This document shows, one piece after another, positions 1 to 11,947 of a stretch of DNA of 64,000 bases (positions are counted from its first letter, which is position 1; every line of letters starts with the position of its first letter). Under the pieces are notes generated by a model. The model had not been told where the DNA came from and did not search any database. It saw only the letters and a list, made by a program, of their open reading frames with translations. The stretch is taken from NCBI GenBank assembly GCA_029532415.1, contig JAQOTA010000007.1:124001-188000 (forward strand). Reading direction: 5' to 3'. Origin of the DNA: Marasmius tenuissimus. Its lineage: Eukaryota > Basidiomycota > Agaricomycetes > Agaricales > Marasmiaceae. The position numbers and the translations under genes are program-made.

Positions 1-213
1 TTAATTTCCAGATGATTCTCATAGCTCTAGCACACCGGTCAGAGAGCAAGATACATTAAGTAGAGCGTAGCGCTTATGGACTGATCCATAGTATCATTAC
101 ATCTTCTGCGCCATCATCTCGAATTCCAGTCTTACAATCCAGTCTGTGGTACTTACTCGCCCCGTAAGTGAGATATTCTCTTTGAATCAGGCTCTGACTC
201 AGACTCTGTCCAA

Positions 214-304
214 GGGCACATTGGAGATGGTTATCACATCCGCTTAGCATCGCGGTATGAGATGTGTCATGCGGGGGGTGCTGGGTTCAATTCCCAGTGT
301 GTCC
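214..304 (+). tRNA. tRNA-Ala (AGC) with intron
   Basis: The acceptor stem GGGCACA (214-220) pairs with TGTGTCC (297-303), followed by discriminator A304. The T arm is a perfect five-pair stem around TTCAATT. The anticodon stem TCCGC (239-243) pairs with GCGGG (271-275) only if about 20 nt (250-269) are removed after position 37, the normal place for a nuclear tRNA intron. The loop then reads TTAGCAT with anticodon AGC (246-248), alanine. The D stem pairs poorly and the mature form would be about 71 nt, so the gene may be slightly degenerate. Confidence 0.6.
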
Positions 305-1572
305 AATCCAGGGGGTCAATTAAAGTTAACTTTTTTGGTACCGACGGATAAGGAGTTGTTCTACGCCAAAGACGTTTACATTTCAACACCTGATGAAAGA
401 CATTGAATGGTGTTCAAATCTCCCTCTGTATACCCATTGGTATTCTGGAATCTGGAATCACTTGAATCCTCGTCTCGTACTGACTCACTGAGTCGCATCA
501 GAATTCTCATCCCCCCCCACCAGCTAACACTGAATACTAAGCAGCCCCGAGCCGTGTATTCGTGGCCCTTCCTCTAGTCATCATTGTTGCCCTCTCGACG
601 GCGCTCGACGGACTAAGAGAGACCAAAAAAGGATCATGCGTCACGGCGTCGAAAGGACGAATGCCAAGGCAATCAATGCGGTACGGAAGGACACGGAGCA
701 CAATGACAGACGATAAGAAAGACGCAAGACATACAAGGCATCAAACCGGGGTGCTGTCGTGAAGAGGAGCATGTATAGGTAGTCGTACGGGAGGTCCGCG
801 TAGAATGACGAGAGCGTAAATTGACCCTTCGTTGAGATATTTTTGCTACCTAGGAGGTGCAGCCTGAACTCCTGCCTGGGGCTAGGACAATACAATCCGA
901 AACGGAGGCGACTCGGAAGTCTTGCGTGCGAAACATATGGGAAAAGTAGGCTGCGGATGTAAAAAAAAAAGTACAGTTGGCAGGTGCCTGAGCGATCATT
1001 TGCCGTTCAATGTCGCGATCATGCAAAATCCAAAGAGCGCGTGCTTCAGTTCGCGAAACGCGTCAGCTCAAAGCTGAAAGTGCTGACATATTCCGATTCG
1101 TTTTGCTCTGGTCTTCCATTGCCTCGGGGAATATCCGGACCGTTGCTAACGAAACGGTCTTATGTATTGTGTATGACATCACTCACAATGATTCCTAGAC
1201 TCCGGATAATTTCATGTTGCTCCGTTCTTCCGCCTCATCTAGCCCCCGTCTCTCAAAAGAAGACTCGTTCGCCTCTGTTCTGGTTGACTATAGTATGATA
1301 GACCTCCTAGAACTCGAGAAGATCGTTTTAGCTCGGTAGTTATCTTGGCTAGAGCGGGGAAACTCGAGGTAAGTTTTACGAAAGTACTCCACGATTCTGA
1401 TCCATCTAAACAGCCGAGACCGGCTCAGGTAATTTGCAAAATTTCTCGTTTCCTCGAGATGTCATGATGATGGTCGCCTTTTTCATTCGTTACCTTTCAC
1501 CCTTATCTCACTCAGCAGCTGTGTCCTCAGATGGACATTTTCCCTCGTTAGATTTCCGTTGCACCTTCAGGA
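305..1572. other. intergenic, no gene recognised
   Basis: Only short overlapping open frames occur here, without a recognisable domain or consistent splice signals. It separates the tRNA-Ala gene from the Ser-rich membrane protein gene. An A run near 961-970 is the only low-complexity feature noticed. Confidence 0.5.
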
Positions 1573-3247
1573 ATGTCGACCTCCGAGAGTACCGCCACGT
1601 CGAGAACCAGTGATGGATCTACACCGAGCAGTTTGAGTTCGGGTACGTTTAGCTTTATTTCAGACTGGTAGTGAAGAGATAAGTTGATTCTTTTTGCAGG
1701 CTCGACGTCCGAACCATCGAATACCAGCACAACATCACGCTCTTTAACCTCTGTATCCTCAGAATCTGCATCAGCATCTACATCGATACCCTCATCATCT
1801 TCATCGTCACCTGCCTCTTCTTCCTCTTCCTCTGTATCTTCACCAAGTTCCTCATCGAGCAGCGCTTCGCAACCGCCGCCTCCGCCTAGTAGCACTAGCA
1901 CGACTACAGTATCAGAATCCTCAAGCGCAGCACCGTCACCACCCCCGAAATCTCCCAGTTCGGTCGTCACAACCGTCGTCCAAACTACCGTTGTGTGCGT
2001 CTTGATCGTTCCCCAATTCGGTTCCATGCACTGACGCGTTATGGTTCATACCCCTCCAGCACCCTGTCAAACGGAAATGCGGTCTCCACAGTTTACGAGA
2101 CGGAAGCAACGTTAGATTCAGGCGCGGTAGTTACGGGAGCGCCGAGTTCAGCAATCAATAGCAGCTCCGGCAGAACTGGCGCTATAGTTGGGGGAGTTGT
2201 CGGAGGTACGTTGGCTTCAATCCATTCCGTTACTTGGCGTTCCCGCTCCCGTTCCTTCCATTCCAGCGGTACGATACTCATGCTCAATTCCAGGTGTAAT
2301 TGGTCTCGCAGCTCTGCTTGTACTATGCCTACTCCTCTACCGACGTTGGAAACGGAAACGAACATTTTCTGAATTCGACGGCGACTTTGCACCGGATAGA
2401 GTGGAGCGCTCCATGTCTCAAGTCAAACCTTTCAGTGGTGCGTTCTGCTTATCACTATTTACTGTTTGAATGTTCAAGATTCCCTTACCCACCCACCTCA
2501 CAAGGCCGAAACCATAAAAGCCATGACCGAGATCTTCCGACTCTCCCCAGCATACCTGTTGAAGACACCACAGTCCCTCATTACACCGACGATCATACCG
2601 TCGTCCCCAGCCCACCACAGTCCCCGAACGGGCGTTATTCCATTTACAATCCTCCTTCATCTCCAATAAGCGAAAACCACACGCATTCATCCCATAGTAT
2701 GTCCCACCACCAACACCAACACCATTATCCCTACCAGAACGACTTCAGCCATCCTTCACCGGGACCTTCGTTGGTTCCTCTTACGGCTACGAATACGGGT
2801 GGAGCTCCGAGTTTCGTTTCGAGTCTTGATATGATGTATTCTTCGCAGCCGCCACCGCCGTTACCACAACAACAACACCAGCTTCATCAACCTCAACCGC
2901 AGCGAGATTTACCATTCCCCACGTCTGCTTCTTACCCGGTCTCACCGCCCCGTTCGCCGCCATTACATGCGTACACTGGACCGACAGCGGGGATGATAGA
3001 CAATAGGCTTTCTGATTCGGAGGAGGAGAATGGTTCGGGTGAGAGTGGAGAGGGAGCGAGGAGGAGGAGGTTGTCTGTTGTGAATCCTGATTTTGAAGAG
3101 GGAGAGCACGAGGAACAGGATGAGAAGAAGAGTGGGAGTGGTAGTGGTAGTGACGAAGGGGTGGTATATGCGGGTGGCTATGATGAGGATGCTAGACAGG
3201 CGTATTTGGCGGGTGGACCTGGTGTGTCGCGTCGATCGGATAGTTGA
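1573..3247 (+). CDS. Ser-rich single-pass membrane protein with long Pro-rich cytoplasmic tail
   Basis: Inferred exons are 1573-1642, 1700-1994, 2060-2205, 2294-2437 and 2505-3247, which join in frame to 465 codons. Residues 1 to about 155 are Ser/Thr/Pro-rich, as in an O-glycosylated wall-side ectodomain. At about 160-190 a Gly/Val/Leu-rich membrane helix (starts TGAIVGGVVGG) ends in a basic stop-transfer RRWKRKR. The remaining 270 residues are hydrophilic, rich in Pro, Ser and His, with an acidic C-terminus. This layout (Ser-rich region, AGAIVGG-type helix, basic anchor, disordered tail) is common in Agaricomycete proteins of unknown function and recalls Mid2/Wsc-type wall sensors, without a recognisable WSC domain. 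No signal peptide follows the chosen ATG at 1573, so an upstream exon may be missing. The last intron needs an AAG acceptor. The 3' end is duplicated several times downstream. Confidence 0.6.
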
Positions 3248-3560
3248 CCGAAGGCATGAGTATGGGTCGTTGTGGAGGTTGAGTGGTACTACTACGTGTT
3301 GAGAGCGGCCAATAGTGGTTGATAGAATACATAACGTCCATCGTATCATATATCACAATATATAGACTGCTTCACAGTACTTTTTCAGTCCGGACGCCGA
3401 AAGATCCTCCGTTAATGCTTGGCGTTCCCAGATCTTCAAGCCTTGACAAAAAAGCTCAAATCCGTTCTTGACCTCGGTCGACGGGTTCCTTCAGAAGCTA
3501 CCCTACCTTTCCCGAGCACTCCGAGGTGAACCTGGTCCAGGAGGATTCTCAACGGCGGTA
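3040..3560 (+). repeat. parent copy (copy 1) of a locally duplicated 3'-end repeat
   Basis: The acidic C-terminal coding end of the Ser-rich membrane gene, its 3' flank, the marker string TCCGGACGCCGAAA (about 3389-3402) and the following CTTGGCGTTCCCAGATCTTC segment recur in decayed form three times downstream. This copy still contains the open coding end and is taken as the parent. Confidence 0.6.
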
Positions 3561-3769
3561 GCTGTATCCCATTCACTGAATTTCGCCGCGAGTCAATTGG
3601 TTTTCTTCCGGTTGGTCGAAATGGCTTTGGTACTCAGCTTTGTGGTGCATTTGAGGAATCGTACATTGCCCTTTTCCCCCTTGAGGTGGCGCTCTATGCA
3701 TTGGGTATAAGTAAGCCCGCCTGATCTCTGGGCCAATACACGATCTCCACCCAGTCCCAAGAGCGGCGG

Positions 3770-3970
3770 GAAAGAGGATGTTCATGATCTTAATGCGTGA
3801 GGGTGAGACAGGCGTATTTTGGTAAGTAGACCGGGTGTATCGCGTCGGTCGGATAGTTGCTATGAGGGTTCTCGTTGATTTGGCCACTAACGGCTGATAG
3901 AACACATAACCGCCCATAATTCGCTGTATCATTTGTGGTTTACACCCGGACGCCGAACAAGTTTGCACTT
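3770..3970 (+). repeat. decayed copy 2 of the 3'-end repeat
   Basis: GTGAGACAGGCGTATTTTGG, then a GGTGTATCGCGTCGGTCGG stretch and a TGATAGAACACATAAC stretch, follow the same order as 3190-3340 in the parent and end at CCCGGACGCCGAA. Indels and stops remove coding capacity. Confidence 0.6.
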
Positions 3971-4146
3971 ACTTAAAAGACGTCTGCGGTCCACTAGGTT
4001 TGCGCCCTAATCCAGAGTTTTTGGCTCCTCAAAGCCGTACATTGAAAGTGCCAGACCAGGAAGCAGATTACCGACTCGGGATGTTTTTTTCTGGGATATA
4101 TAGCCCCCGTTGAGTGTGATCAAGACCATCAATAGACCCGGGCCAA

Positions 4147-4608
4147 ATGGATCGAGTCTATCGGGAGATTGTCCGTGTTCTCATCAGTGATTGTCGAGAT
4201 AGTGTGGTTTCTGGAGGAAGAATCAAAAATTTTCGAAGGGTGGCCAAAACCAAGAACACGTATCCGAGTTTGTCCGCCGAGGACCTGAGGCGTTCTACAT
4301 ATAGCCAAGCAGTGCTTTATGATTTGCAATCCAAAGTTGAATATGAGAAAGGCTTGGCTGTCAATGGGGAGATTGAAAGGAGCGCGAGCTGTCCCGCTGC
4401 TTGGGTGTGGGACAGGGAAAACAAGCCCAAAAAAGCGCGCCACGCCACAGCGTCAGACAATAGGATACACGTCGGGGTCCTAACTCATTTTACACCTGAA
4501 GAATCTGTGACTCGCCGCTCATATTTCTTGGAAGCTTGGGTGATGCCTGAATATATGGCGTACGTTAGCTTTTGCCTTGAGAGTGTCAACAAAGCCACCG
4601 TGACTTGA
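4147..4608 (+). CDS. hypothetical open frame, 153 codons, doubtful
   Basis: An ATG-initiated frame with no recognisable domain, signal peptide or membrane helix. Part of it (about 4225-4275, around AACCAAGAACACGTATCC) resembles decayed sequence near 6165-6215, so it lies inside the locally duplicated block and may be a chance open frame in repeat-derived DNA. No function is proposed. Confidence 0.15.
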   Translation: MDRVYREIVRVLISDCRDSVVSGGRIKNFRRVAKTKNTYPSLSAEDLRRSTYSQAVLYDLQSKVEYEKGLAVNGEIERSASCPAAWVWDRENKPKKARHATASDNRIHVGVLTHFTPEESVTRRSYFLEAWVMPEYMAYVSFCLESVNKATVT

Positions 4609-5179
4609 TCACCGGAAGGAAGACTGACTCGCGGTCTGTTTTCTTCGGAGTCAATGAATAAGGTATAGCCACCGTCAAGAGCGGACCACGGAGGAGCCTA
4701 TCAATAGTGAGTTTGTACCCGGAAAGTACCTTGGTAATCGAGGCAGGATTGCTTCTAAGTAAGTTCTGAAGGAAACTGAAGTCGAGAACGAATCCAAGTC
4801 TGTAAATTGCGATTGAAAATGTTCTGAATGGACAAACTGGCTCGGGCACCGCTTCCTGAACCTGGAATCATTGGGGGGGCGGCGTGTATTTGTGGTCTGT
4901 GAACCTTTATAGGCTATAGTGTCCTGACCGCAATCTGAGTTCATGTCGCCGACGAGAGACCTCGCACTCCTAGGCCCTCACATCGATTTTCGGTGGGATA
5001 ATCCCAGCTCGAGACCTCTTATATTCATCACCTTCACTTTAGGTTAGGTCAAAACTTGTCATGACTCGGATAGAGTCTCAGACTCTCGATCTCTGCGTCT
5101 CAGCAGTTTGCGCTCAAAGGCTTGCATCGAAGCGGGTTTTTGCGGTATTTATCGGGATTGGCCGTCAACATGTTGATGT

Positions 5180-5985
5180 GTCCCAATCAACAGCACTTAC
5201 TTTGGCCCTTGGGAGACATTCTCTCGCTTACTGTGGACAGAATGTACCTACCAGATTACACACTTATACGGGTTCTTCTGGAACCTGAGCACTGTGCCAC
5301 TTGCTTGTCGGAGAATGTTTCGGCGAAAGTGAAAGTGGAGATAGAGCGGCGGGGAAGGTGTTGTTTGGGGACTTGCACGAATTCTGATCTTGATTAGGAT
5401 GAAGAAGCAGCACGAAGGAACATCACGACCACGGTGTTGTGGGGTGAGAAGAGTGGTAATAATGGGAAGGTAGGATATTACGAAGATGTTGGACGGGTTT
5501 ATGTGGCGGGTGGATTGGGTATATAGCGTCCCCCTGATGGTTGACAGTGACCATAAGGACCACCTTGGTCCTTGAGGTGGCTTGTGGGCTCCCGTCTTCG
5601 TCGGAATGGCTCTACGTGTCAAGGACTCACAATACGGAGTAATTTGACATCCATCGCCTCATTCTACGAGACACTGCTTTCATGCCATCCGGACGCCGAA
5701 AATTCCTTCACTTACGCAACACCTACTGCACTCTCGACCTAATCCTTGGCTTTGTCAGTACGTTATAGAAACGGGTCGCGTTAACCTAGAGTGTTCCCAG
5801 AGCCTCAACAGGCAAACTCGGATCCATTCTCGACCTTGGTCAACGGTTATACCTACTCCTTGAGCAAACTTGGAAATCAAACCACCCTGACAACCACTAC
5901 CTGGTCTAGTCTAACAATGGTCTTGATCACTGCTCGAGGATTCTTGACGACAGTAGTTATACCTCATTCACCGGATTTCCCCGAG
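5180..5985 (+). repeat. decayed copy 3 of the 3'-end repeat
   Basis: The order of the parent is kept: a GAAAGTGGAGATAGAGCGG coding remnant (about 5328), GGGTGAGAAGAGTGGTAAT, GTGGCGGGTGGATTGGGTAT, the CCGGACGCCGAAAA marker at about 5693, then CAGAGTGTTCCCAGAGCC near 5790. It also shares upstream sequence with copy 4 (CCAGATTACACAC... ATGTTTCGG), so copies 3 and 4 appear to be a longer unit of about 1.2-1.3 kb. Confidence 0.6.
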
Positions 5986-6479
5986 TAAAGCCACGAGTCG
6001 GACCCCATCGAGAGCTGAATGTAGTAAACTTAGGCATCACTCAAACTCGTGAGCCACAGGTTTAGGGCTCGTGGTTATTGAGCTGTAAATTCAAGAGTTA
6101 GGATCTAACTGGCGTGAAGATCGTTCGTCAATGCAGGGTGGCCTTTGAAGCAAATATTCAAGAGGTAGTCGAAACCAAGAACAAATACCCGTCGAGGAAC
6201 TGGGAAGGATAGGACTCAAGGTGGGTGCCGCAAGTCAAACTCACGATCTAGACAGCCTTCCTTTTTAGGTTTCCCGTCTGAATCTCCTTAGTGATGAATG
6301 ACGTTCTGTGATATTCATTCATCAAGATTGACGGTCCGGTCAGCATTATCTCTTTTTCCTTCAGTCTGAGTTTGATGTACCCTAGGTTCTAATCATTTGG
6401 ATACGACAGCAACGCCTACACTTTGGGGGTCATCTTCTCGCTCATCATAATTATATAAGTTTCTCATGCGCACTCGGCG

Positions 6480-7280
6480 AAATGGACATGCCAGATTAAC
6501 CGCTACATGCTTATATAGGCCTTCTGCGAGTCCCACATATTTGTCGGGGAATGTTCCGGGGTGGAGATAGATCGGAGGAGGTACGAATGCTGATCTCATT
6601 GAGGATGCAAAGGGATAGCACGAGGGCAGCATCGCGATCACGATGCTATGGAGCATCTAGGAAGGGTGAGAAGAGTGGTAGCAGTGGAAAGGTTGGATAT
6701 TACGAGCTTTTGCTAGACAGATCTGTCTAGAAGGTCGTCCAGGTATTTAGCAGCTGACAGTGACCATGAAGACAACTTTGAGGTAGCATGTGGGCTCCCG
6801 TTCTCGTCGTTGTGGAGGATGTAGCACACGGGATGGCTCTACGTGACAAGGACTCAAAATATAACACCACCAAATTTGCATCCATCGTATCAATTCATTC
6901 TATAATAGACTATCTTCGTGCTACCCGGACGCCGACAACCCTTCCCTTACGCAACGCCCACCACGTTCTCGACCTAATGCTTGGCTTGTTCTTGTAGGCT
7001 TCAGTACGTACTACGACACCTCGCGTTTATCCAGAGCGTTCCCAGAGCGTTCCCAGATCTTCACCAAACAAAACTCGGATCCGTTCTCGCTCTCGAGTCT
7101 CGGTTACCCCTTGAATTTTCCTGAGAAGCTACCCTATCTTGACGATCAGGGTCTTTCCCAGCACGAGCCCACTCTTGATAGGCTCCTTCGAGGTCCACCT
7201 GGTCCAGTCTATTAATGGTCCTGATCTTCCATCTATCACGCCTCGAAGATCCCTAGCGGTGGCTATACCCGGTTCACAGG
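6480..7280 (+). repeat. decayed copy 4 of the 3'-end repeat
   Basis: Contains GGGTGAGAAGAGTGGTAGC (about 6665), the stretch preceding CCCGGACGCCGAC (about 6926), CTCGACCTAATGCTTGGC and GCGTTCCCAGATCTTCACC, in the same order as copies 1 and 3. It holds a small internal doubling of CCAGAGCGTT near 7031-7052. No usable reading frame remains. Confidence 0.6.
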
Positions 7281-7570
7281 ATTTCCTCTAACTCCGAAAC
7301 AATCCGGATGATCTTTGGAGTTTTCGCTGTGAGCTGGAAGCATTCATCATGTTTCGAAGATGAATATACCGCTATGTAATGGTTTTCCCATGTTCACTCA
7401 GCACCCAGCACGCTTCCGGTAGTCAAGTTGAACCGCCCTTTTTCTGATCATCGAGAGCGTGTGTGGTTCGAGAAGGTTTTTCCCTTGAGGTATAAAGCTG
7501 AAGCGACCTCGGCTTGTCTTTTAACTGTACCTCTTTCTTTTCCTCGACGCAAATACGTGCACGCATTCAC

Positions 7571-8877
7571 ATGGCGAGGATTGAGTATCTTCCCGTCGAG
7601 CTATTGCTTATGGTCGTCGCAGAGGTATGTCGTGGTCTCTCCCGTCTGCGCCTGTGGCCCTCCCGAACCCCGTTTAACACAGGCCAAAAATAACAACTCC
7701 CTTAAACCGCTCCGACTTGTCAACCGCCTATTCTGCTCCCTCATCGAGCCCTTACTGTTCGAGACAATTATATTCGACTCTTCGTTGTCTACCAGTTACG
7801 ACCTCCTCAAAACCCTCGGAACGCGGAACGGCCCCCATCGTATTTCCACTTGTGTCCGAACCCTGGTAATCCGATGCTTTGACCGGCACTTTTCACCGGC
7901 CCGGTACTACGTCACTGTGTCAGGAGCGTGTCAAGCACATGAATGTCAACGGCTTTTCGATTCCCGGGTTGAGAGGGCTGTGAGAGCTCTTCGGGATCTG
8001 AAGGGAATCAAGTGAGTTTTGCCTCTACAAGCCTTCCATTCCTTATAGCACGGTAATGATGCTTCTGGTGTGCTATGAAGGGTCCTAGCTGGATGCGACT
8101 CAATTTCCCCCAACTCGGTTTGGTCTGCTCTCAAGAAACTCGCCGATAAAATCTCACTCAAACACATCACGGTATCAGCCAAACTCGATCGTACATTCCT
8201 AGACTATCTCAGCAGCTCGGGTATCGGTCTCGAAGATCTCGCTATTCACCGAGCCTGGTCGTCCCCGGACGAACGCGCCGATCGAGAGTTGGCAGATTTG
8301 TTCTTCCATGGTGTTCTTCCTCGACACCGAGATACGTTGAAAACACTCGTTGTAACGGCGGCAGAGGAAGGACCTTGGTGTGTCCGAAGGGGGAATATAG
8401 ATGAGGTCGCTGCGTGTAGGAATCTGAGAGAGATTGGCGTGAGTGTTAATTCGGAGGGCCTTGGTGCGAGTGATCCGGAGGGCGGGGATGTTTTAGTGAG
8501 TATATTCAAATCGCTTGTTTCATATTTCTTCACTGGTTCGTCGGCTTACTTGCGTTTCATTCAAATTTCAGACTTCCACCCTGGATATGGCACATCGGCT
8601 TCCGTTTTTGACGAACGTATCGTTCTCCCCAGCGGATAGCAAACGGTGGGGTGGATCGTCGTCTTGGGGAGTTCTAGCGGAACAGCATGGGCCGCGCACG
8701 GTTTCTATGATGGTCAAACGCGTTATGGGATTGGATCTTTCGCAGCATCCTTCAAGTTCGCCGTCGATAGAGATTGACGGCCAGGTCTACTTGAAGCCGA
8801 CAGGAGGAGAAAGGTATCTTCCGTCTCTTTCGCTGGACGAGGCCCGTTCGCGACGGGGAGAAAAGCATCGATGGTAA
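7571..8877 (+). CDS. F-box-like domain protein with degenerate LRR-type body
   Basis: Four exons, 7571-7624, 7683-8011, 8081-8495 and 8572-8877, join to 367 codons with consistent phases. The N-terminus (YLPVELLLMVVAEA..., then LRLVNRLFCSLIEPLLFETI) has the pattern of the basidiomycete F-box-like domain, which in known members binds Skp1 in SCF ubiquitin ligases; the rest would recruit a substrate and shows a Leu pattern typical of decayed leucine-rich repeats. No transmembrane segment is seen. The second intron needs an AAG acceptor (8078-8080). A paralogue lies at 49500-50751 with the same intron positions and a last exon of equal length. The substrate is unknown. Confidence 0.75.
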
Positions 8878-9456
8878 TAGCTCATAACTTACTGTTCGGG
8901 CATGAAAGCCAAGTATGAATGGTACAAGTATTCTACAGCTCCGCCTAATTGGATTTAAAAAAGACCCTCCCCTACTCTGTCTATACATTCGGGATCTGTA
9001 ATCACGAGAGCTACCCTGGATTTCCAGACATACCGAAAGAATCCATTCAATCTTGAAATCACTGCTATGTGGTTTACGAGAGAAACGACTTCTGGCACGA
9101 ACGCTCAGCGCCTCTGCGGGAATAACAGGGCTCATTTCTCAGTGTCAATTCAATAGCGCTCATAACTCTTGATGTCTCAAGGCCATCGGAAACGTGTTTT
9201 TGGAGAGCTCGAATGGATTTAAACCTAGCCACCTTCCAAATTCTTATTGAACAAAAGACCGATTGAATAGGTGTTCAAAGGGTCGCTGTAGTAAGTACGG
9301 CACTTACCTCAATTTTGCTCCACACCCAGCGCTTGTGACTTGTATTCCGTGAATACAATAGTATTTAAATACAATCCCGTAGTTTCGAGAGTCGGCCTTT
9401 TTGCTTCCTTTCTTTCCCTCCACACTCACGACCGACGCTGCGGTAAAACGGAAATT
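8878..9456. other. intergenic, no gene recognised
   Basis: Separates the F-box-like gene from the DUF6534-like gene. No domain-bearing frame on either strand was recognised. Confidence 0.4.
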
Positions 9457-11231
9457 ATGGCTACAATGGAGATACCCCCCAATATTGCACATACGTGAGT
9501 TGCTTCGTGCATTCTTTCCAGATGTCCAAGCTCACGAATTTACTATGGATGTAGAACAGGTCCTTTGGTGCGTGTTTGCGGGCTGTCAACGTGATGGGTG
9601 GAGATCCGAGCAACCTCCTCAGCTTTTAGGCTTTCTTCTGAACTATGGTCTATTCGGCGTTCTGTCCGTTCAAGTGTGTGAGTGCCGTTGATTTTCTAGA
9701 AGGAGTGGCAGGTCTCGAGCTTGGTCTCATCAGATACATACTACGAATACTTCCCGAGCGACCAGTGGCACTTGAAGCTCCTCGTTTACGGTCTTTACGT
9801 CGTTGAGGCGCTTCAGTCGATTTTGGTCACCTCGGACGCGTTTGAGAAGTTCGCGTACGGATTTGGAGACTTGGGGGAATTAAACAAGATGAACCTCCTG
9901 TGGCTGGATTGCTGTATTATTGATGGAGCCGGTGAGATTTTCCTCTGCCCCCATTTTTAGTTACACGCGCTGACTTCAAACTTGATACAAAGTTGCGTTC
10001 TGTGTTCAAGTGTACTTTGCCCACAGACTATACCTCCTATCAAAGTCCAAGATACTTTCGGGAATCATTCTTTTCGTGAGTTGCATCGCAAAGTATGGGC
10101 CTCCTGATCATATCTCATTCGATCGTACCATTTTGGTACTTAGATGGCTCTGGCACAATTCGCCGGTGCGGTAGCCACCGGAATACTCGCCGAAGCCGCT
10201 GGCCTTTTCTCCCTGATCAGGGAGCGATGCTTCGAGGCTGCAGTGGTACGATGATTCCCTCTTACTCTTCTGGTCATCTGTACTGACCCCGACTTTCTTT
10301 GACACCAGTTCTGGCTGGGCGGAAGCGCTGCTTGCGATATCGTTATTGCAATAGCGATGACTTGGGCGGTAAGTGTCCCTCGTATCTCCGTGGCCCATCT
10401 AGAGGAAGGAGGCTGACCACACCAAACTTATTTCAGCTTTCCAGATATCAGAGCAGATTCCAAGAAAGTGGTGACGTCGTAAAACGCCTTATTAGGTTGA
10501 GTATGGAAACTGGAAGCTTGACCGGTGAGTCTTGCTCAATTCTCACGATATCGAAAGCCCTTTCATTCTTACTCTCCTTTCGTATGGCAGCCACCGTCGC
10601 CTTCGTCGATCTCGTTCTTTACCTCTCATACCCCGATAATGCCTACCACATCACTCCGGCGTTGGCCCTGGCCAAACTCTACTCCAACTCGTTGATGGTC
10701 GTCATGAACAGCCGTCCTGGCGCCCAGAGAAACCAACCCACCGAGACGATCACGGAAAGCCCTCGAAGCTCGAAGAGCAGCCTCGAGCTCACTCCATCCG
10801 TTCAACGTAACTCAGCCATTCGTTCAAAACACTCCTCGTTTACTCCCACTACATCTTTACCCATCGCAACCTCGGGGAGTGGTCATGGACATGATGATAT
10901 GTCTATTGTCAGCCAGAGCACGGTTCCTCCGATGGATCCTCATCGGGTGAGTGTTAGCTTTTCAGGCTCTACTATTGATATACCCGGTCGTTTACTTGAT
11001 TTTATCAAGCGCCCGAATCCTACAATCGTATCCCATTCACTTCTCAGTCGCCAGTTGAGCAGTCGGACGGGCTCTACCTGGGCTGACACAGCCGTTTCCC
11101 CAGTAGATAGCTATAAGGTGAATGATTCATCGTACTCACTGCTTGAATTTGGCACTGATAACCGCTCCTAACTCTGTCAGAACCGTCCCTCGACTATCGG
11201 GAGCTCGGAAGTGGCTCCGAACAGGTTCTAG
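9457..11231 (+). CDS. DUF6534-like multi-pass membrane protein
   Basis: Nine inferred exons (9457-9494, 9604-9677, 9734-9931, 9993-10075, 10144-10245, 10309-10368, 10437-10524, 10591-11117, 11181-11231) join to 406 codons. Hydrophobic segments appear in the order expected for the Agaricomycete DUF6534 family: QLLGFLLNYGLFGVLSVQVY then TYYEYFPSDQW, a loop and helix ending VQVYFAHRLYLLSKS, then FWLGGSAACDIVIAIAMTW, and the C-terminal LIRLSMETG... ALAKLYSNSLMVVMNSR signature. A hydrophilic Ser-rich tail follows. The family is widespread in mushrooms and its function is unknown; a seven-helix receptor-like topology is inferred. The first intron (9495-9603) and exact N-terminus are the least certain part; reading through the last intron would give a slightly different C-terminus ending at 11171. 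Confidence 0.8.
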
Positions 11232-11947
11232 AAAACAGGATATGGGTTGTTGAAGTTTATTGTATATATAATATAATATAAGAGGTGCCGTTGTTGGTAA
11301 GTAGATATTGGAGTCATACCTAAAATTCAACCTCTCCTCTTGGTGCTCCCAGCCACGTTACAGAAGCCATCTGATTCGACAAATGTAAATTTTGTCGTGC
11401 CCGTTCAGCGTGCTACGGCAGGATAAGTGATCACGACTCCTGATAGTATACGGCGTATGGCTTGGTGACGGTCCCTAGTTTGTCTTCGTCATGCCTTCAA
11501 GGTAAGAGATCTATCATATGGCCGTTTTCGAGGTCCGTTTTACACAAGGGGTGCACTGGCGCCTCCCCACCAGGGTCGTGGGACAGTAGTGGCGCCTAAG
11601 AAGCCGTAGTGATGGCGGCAACTCGGCAAGTTCCATTGACCAGAGCCACCGCCCTCTCTGTAGGACTTTTTATGGCATTGGCATATGCATATTAACCTCT
11701 TCTGTCTTTGCCTCGTTGTCAGTAGCTTCGAGGGATGGCGGGGACAGTGACAAGTGATAATCATACATCAAAGGCAAAGAAAGGCTGTGCCACCGTGGAC
11801 TATGAGTCTGAAGTTCACTGGCAGGCTCCTGACATACGAGTAGAGCAAGATTATAGCGCAACTCGAAATAGCAATAAGCGAACGAGAAGCTACATTTTCA
11901 TTCAAATCATCGAACACTCGGAAAATATACATCCAAGGCTAGTATAG
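11232..11947. other. intergenic, no gene recognised
   Basis: AT-rich just after the DUF6534-like gene (TATATATAATATAATATAA at about 11262). No conserved frame was recognised before the minus-strand membrane gene. Confidence 0.4.

Noticed and set aside
1548..2027. A 159-codon acidic frame on the minus strand opposite the Ser-rich gene
   Set aside because: It is the complement of Ser/Pro-codon-rich sequence, which leaves the opposite strand open; it has no start context or domain, while the plus-strand gene has consistent splice junctions.
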